The notes under the pieces: model-generated
What the model was told of the DNA's origin: nothing
The model's input: the letters and a program-made list of their open reading frames with translations, nothing else
Databases searched by the model: none
Source: Membranipora membranacea
Lineage: Eukaryota; Bryozoa; Gymnolaemata; Cheilostomatida; Membraniporidae
DNA: 64,000 nucleotides
NCBI GenBank assembly: GCA_914767715.1
Contig: OU612070.1
Span: forward strand, 27,330,025 to 27,394,024
Direction of reading: 5' to 3'
Translations under genes and position numbers: made by a program
Shown: positions 60,401 to 64,000 of the stretch, piece by piece
How positions within the stretch are numbered: position 1 is the stretch's first letter
Layout of the letters: each line of letters begins with the position of its first letter

Positions 60401-61864
60401 GTAGAGTATTTAATATTGATGCATCAAACAGATTTCTTCTGAGGAGTGTATCCAGACAAAATAAACTTCATAAATTATTCATATTCATTGCTGTCTTGCT
60501 GTTCCTCTATAAATTTTGGCAGCATGCTATCTTTCAGTATAGAGAGGTTTCCATCTAAGCAAACTGTGTACACAGACATGCAACTACAAAAGTTTAGTTC
60601 TTAATTCATTGACTTAACCTTGACTGATGAAATATACATAAGGATGAATAATATCAAGACAGTGAATCAGCTCGAGTGCAACCAACTACGTAGTGTTATA
60701 AAAATGCAGCGACCAGACTGATTCCCGTATCACTGTAGGGTTCCCCCTCAATGTAAGATTAACATTTTACCTTGACATCATCGAGAACAGCAGTCTGCGT
60801 GTCATAGGCTAATAACAGCGTATCTCTCTGTGCTGCTACATTACTGAGCAGTTGAATAACAGGACGTGGAGCAATAGCATAAATATATACTATCTCAACA
60901 TGAGCACACAACTCTGTGTGCAAGCTCTGTAGAGTGAAATTATCTTGGCTAAGAGAATACACCACAGTCCTGTTAAAAAACAGAGTTGTTAAAACAAACA
61001 ACTGCAGAGTTGTTAAAACAAAAGGCTGAGAGGGAGAGAAGTCCTGTATTCATCTGCAGCATGATACAAGGAAGCAAGGAAGCTAGTATCTCAAGCAAAA
61101 TCAATGTTACCTAGGTAGAAATTGTTGTTGGATATAAATATTACCTGCAAGTGAATTTTGTGAAGTAACAAATTTAGCCTTGTCATGTGGCCGCATCTCA
61201 AGGCTAAATTCACATTCTATTGACCAGTTAATAAGTAAATAAGTAAATAAGTTACTTGGTCACACCAAAAAATTTCAACAATAAATATCAATCTAGAACA
61301 TCTTCTTGAAACAAACTGGATGTAAAAATATTTAAACTTGTATTCACTTTAAACTTGTTGGATATGCAATGATTTTGTTTGCTTACACCAACATGAATGT
61401 CTCAAGGGAATATCACTGAGCCGCAATGTTTACCAACAAAGTTTTGTCAACAATGTTTTGAAAATGTTGTTCTGTTGTCATAAATATATATAAGGGAATG
61501 CATTCTCAAGTCAATCAGGCAATACAACACCGCAAGACAAATTTCAACAACTTTGAATAGGTAATTACCAAATAGAAAATGCTGCAATATTACAGAATAA
61601 TGAGTTATGCCTCAACAGTTAGGTATAGGGTCAAACATTCGTTTTAAGGATCCTGTAAAAAAAGTTACATACTGAATCCACTCACCGTACATTGGTTTGA
61701 TTTTTAAGCATCTCTTCAAATACAGCCGTGTACTTTGAACTTGTAAATATACCAACGACAATCCTCTGAGGTTCAGTATCAGAACTTGAGACTGACATAA
61801 ATGCCAGTACGTACATAGTTACATACAGTGCAACATCAATAAGACTGGTGCGCATTGCTGTCAT
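49840..61864 (-). CDS. Ionotropic glutamate receptor, NMDA-like features
   Basis: Nineteen exons in consistent phase, about 1043 residues: 61686-61864, 60771-60969, 59814-60080, 59303-59439, 58767-58997, 57487-57652, 56215-56395, 55593-55790, 54898-55112, 54465-54573, 53926-54092, 53436-53572, 52946-53099, 52383-52527, 51785-51933, 51344-51451, 50917-50978, 50426-50595, 49840-49997. The ATG opens a signal peptide (DVALYVTMYVLAFMSV), then a periplasmic-binding-type N-terminal domain (RIVVGIFTSSKYTAVFEEML). The ligand core starts TYTVVTILDKPFNTK and has CCEGLAMDVLQSLATDLNF. SIISSRSAVIDFS holds the arginine that binds the ligand carboxylate. TM1 follows, then pore MSGNTLPCKEPF, then VWGFFSIVYLAAYTANLTSS. 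S2 has DVFVHDTPVIDY, whose Asp matches the NMDA-type amino-group ligand where AMPA receptors have Glu. M4 is LFIILLAVMVLCTLL. The tail ends basic and Ser-rich. The gate reads AYTANLTSS in place of SYTANLAAF. Confidence 0.9.
53327..53360. repeat. Perfect 34-bp palindrome
   Basis: TAGCCCTGTTCACACGG is followed directly by its reverse complement, with no loop. It lies in the intron between receptor exons 12 and 13. It could be the collapsed ends of a small element or a cruciform site. Confidence 0.92.
53391..53452 (-). repeat. Tandem duplication of an exon 12 donor end
   Basis: The segment containing TACTGTAGAGCTGGTA with its AGATAATCTTACT flank occurs twice in a row. The copy nearer 53436 forms the real end of receptor exon 12 and its GTAAGT donor. 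The second gives a decoy donor-like sequence in the intron. Confidence 0.75.
54426..54455. repeat. (CAGA)n microsatellite next to a splice donor
   Basis: Seven CAGA units end within about ten bases of the donor of receptor exon 10 (54465-54573). On the transcribed strand it reads (GTCT)n just inside the intron, where length changes could affect splicing. Confidence 0.9.
58443..58546 (+). repeat. Dispersed repeat, copy 2
   Basis: CCTGTTTATGAGAAAACAGA, then GGCTGCCCCTAAAGAGGGAC and a tail ending AAACTAGAATG. It matches 46447-46563. It is likely a SINE or MITE fragment; no pol III boxes were recognised. Confidence 0.8.
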
Positions 61865-62915
61865 GCCTACAGCAAGAGAAAATAAAAAAAGCTTTAAAAG
61901 TCATCACGAAGATGAGCGTAAGAAAAATTATTTGACGCAAGATTATGTCCGATTGAGTTATTGGTGTGACTGCGAGTTCAAAAACTTTGTAATCATCTGA
62001 TCACAGGTATGCGCCTGAATTTATTTTTACGAGAAAACCATATTAAAAAACGAACCTTACATGAGTAGTGAACACCTAGAAATATAAAACCATTGACCAT
62101 ATACCCTGGAAAAAGTTTATAACAATTTGCAAAATTCTTATCCTATCATAGGTTATAGTGACATACCTTGTTAAGCCCGATGTTATGAAGATTCAGAGAG
62201 AGAGTGCCTGTTACTACGCAGAGCTTTGTAAGTCTAGATGTCCAGTAAAACTGAGATGTTTGAAGTATTCAAGGAGAAATATCTTATGTGCATAAGTACC
62301 ATTGACTAACGGTAATCCTGAGGGATAATTTCTGAATATCCAATGAACTTTCCCGATTTACAATCCCACATTAAAACTATAGATTTTTTAAGCCAAGTCC
62401 AAAACATTAGTCTAAGCTTAATATTTGCATAAATAAATAATAGTCCAGCGACAGCCCCTGCTGAAGGAAGCTGCCAATAGACAATTATTGAGTGAGGCCA
62501 CGATTCTAAAATAGCGAACCGATCAAATGAATCTGGGGATAATAGAACTTTTAATTGAACAAGATAATCAGAAAATCTGAAAAATAAGACGGATAATAAT
62601 TAGGAATAAGTTCTTCTCAGGGTGGAAGACGGAAGGTTTACCCTGAGATAAAAACAGACTAATAATCAGTCATAGAGCACTGGGTCTAGCTCAACCAACG
62701 CAATGAATTAATAAGTTCCGTTCTCACAGTTACTTATGTAAGACCAGTGCATGAGATAAAAGACATTTAATCTGGTGCAAAGGGAGGCATGGCAAAGTTA
62801 GAATGTCTCCCCTGTGATGAATAAAATATAAAATGTATAAATAAATGTCTCTATAGGTAACCGATGAATTTGATACAAATATTCAAAATAACTCGGTACA
62901 CTCTATTAACACGCT
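61865..62915. other. Receptor 5' flank / intergenic
   Basis: Lies between the receptor start codon and the 3' end of the minus-strand gene at the right edge, so it should contain the receptor promoter and the upstream gene's 3' UTR. No TATA box or other site is clear enough to call. Confidence 0.45.
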
Positions 62916-63518
62916 CTACCATTTCCTACGTCTAGGATTCTCATGATACAAGTCGAGGCACTTTTGAGAGCACAAGAAAGCCTCCACAGGGGCGGAGGTA
63001 CTGCCACCCACACTGTTCAGGTTATGACATGTCGAGGTGACAAGTGATCGCAGGTCGACAGGTGCTAGAAAACATGCAAACGACACGAAGCACGGCTTAC
63101 CACACGGACACCACTTAGCACTATTGAGATAATTCCATAAATCAGGGAAGACCATTCCTTGTGTCACAGGGACCCTGTCAACAAAATATAGCAAAGTAAA
63201 TCAAGATAAAATTGGTACACTTCTGTAGAAAAAACGCTGGGTTTCTTCAAGGTGTGAAGCACATTAATTTCATATGACAAATTGTTCGAGCTGACTGATG
63301 AGAGACAGTAATTAAGGGCTTCATCTGATATGAGGATTGAGAAGATTTGAGGACTGACATGTTTTAATATATATTTTTGTCTCACTTACTTGTGTGATTT
63401 TAACGACCTGGCAGCAAACTCTCCTAATGTAGGAAAGCTCAACCTAGATTTGACTTGAGATGACTCGAGGAACGGATTCAGATAAAAGTTTAACTCATCC
63501 AGTCTCAACTTCAGAAAA
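62916..63518 (-). CDS. LRRC28/LRRC58-like C-terminal part (gene runs off the edge)
   Basis: Two exons, 63390-63518 and 62916-63174, join in phase (AA|G) and end in TAG. The first reads LRLDELNFYLNPFLESSQV and SFPTLGEFAARSL, resembling the strand after the last leucine-rich repeat followed by the LPxLxELAAR segment. The second has LWNYLNSAKWCPCGKPCF, then a stretch ending VEAFLCSQKCLDLYHENP. This paired-cysteine end with CSxxCxxxYxxNP resembles the C-terminal module of vertebrate LRRC28, LRRC58 and LRRC69 proteins. The repeats themselves lie beyond the window or in exons I cannot see. Function of that family is poorly known; it would be an intracellular adaptor. The assignment rests on pattern memory. 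Confidence 0.5.
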
Positions 63519-64000
63519 CTGTAACAAAGAGAGACATTATAGGTTCATATAGGACTGTGCGATAACTATCAGTGGGGATAAAAATCTAATTATCTGATAT
63601 ATATATATATATTTATATATTATATATATACTTTTATTGGCATAAATCCCTTTTCTTATTTTTATTTTCAATCTATATATATATATATATATATATACAT
63701 ATATATTTGTATTATTTTGTTGCACACTTGAGTGTCTATGGCACACTTATTTGGCAGTATGATACAACATACAGAGGTGCGCGTACCACTACGTAACACA
63801 CAGGTCTTCAGCTAGGAACCATGAGTCAAGCGCTGTTTTGAGGCCGTGTCTAGTACAACCTCCTCATGGCCGGCCCCAGCAGCATGTTGCCATCCCTGTG
63901 TGTTGATGAGCCTCTCCATCAATCTCATCGTTCCCTCAGTGTATTTTGTCAGCTTCGGTGCTTTAATAATAATTGGTGTGTTTACGCTGTTGCGCAACCA
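63519..64000. other. Right edge: AT repeat and dispersed repeat
   Basis: An (AT)n-rich tract lies at 63597-63705. The last 190 bases include CATGAGTCAAGCGCTGTTTT, loosely resembling 52848-52861 (CATGAGCCAAGCGC), so they may belong to a dispersed repeat. No exon of the minus-strand gene was identified here. Confidence 0.5.

Noticed and set aside
63812-63997. Possible upstream exon of the right-edge gene
   Set aside because: The stretch loosely resembles sequence at 52.8 kb, so it looks like a dispersed repeat; no splice sites fit the 63390-63518 exon.

Overview
The window is AT-rich nuclear DNA from an invertebrate animal. Genes are split by GT-AG introns, from under 200 bases to a few kb long. 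The gene set (an ionotropic glutamate receptor, a TRPV-type channel, rhodopsin-type GPCR fragments, a four-TM membrane protein, a polyol dehydrogenase) and the many transposon remnants fit an early-branching metazoan such as a cnidarian, placozoan or sponge. The sequence alone does not settle which. There are no prokaryotic operons and no CRISPR array.

Layout. At 1.6-6.3 kb (+) lies a sorbitol dehydrogenase-like gene with a frameshift, an eroded last exon and a transposon in its last intron. At 6.5-11.4 kb (-) lies a tandem cluster of a small secreted cysteine-rich family that I do not recognise: copies A and C intact, copy B broken. A fourth copy, D, sits at 42.2-43.3 kb. Each gene has three exons: signal peptide plus an almost invariant linker, then a ten-cysteine domain, then a short conserved tail. 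All four share an upstream block centred on CCATATGG. GPCR fragments lie at 12.6 kb (TM6-TM7) and 31.8-32.1 kb (TM4-TM5), both on the minus strand. A TRPV-like channel occupies 22.2-29.0 kb (+), with a dead hAT element and a LINE fragment in its introns. From 29 to 41 kb the sequence is mostly mobile and repetitive DNA: fold-back elements, a 1.35 kb near-palindromic TTAA element, inverted minisatellites, a long ATGG array and a decayed LINE with RNase H. At 45.1-48.8 kb (+) is a tetraspan gene whose eight-exon model is in frame throughout except for one internal TAA. At 49.8-61.9 kb (-) is a complete 19-exon ionotropic glutamate receptor with NMDA-like features. The right edge holds the 3' end of a minus-strand gene resembling the C-terminus of LRRC28/LRRC58-type proteins.

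The most novel item is the cysteine-rich family: a near-identical pre/pro-like exon joined to a diverged cysteine domain, a shared promoter block, and a pseudogene that is the apparent sister of the distant copy D. Exon boundaries were read by eye and may be off by a base.
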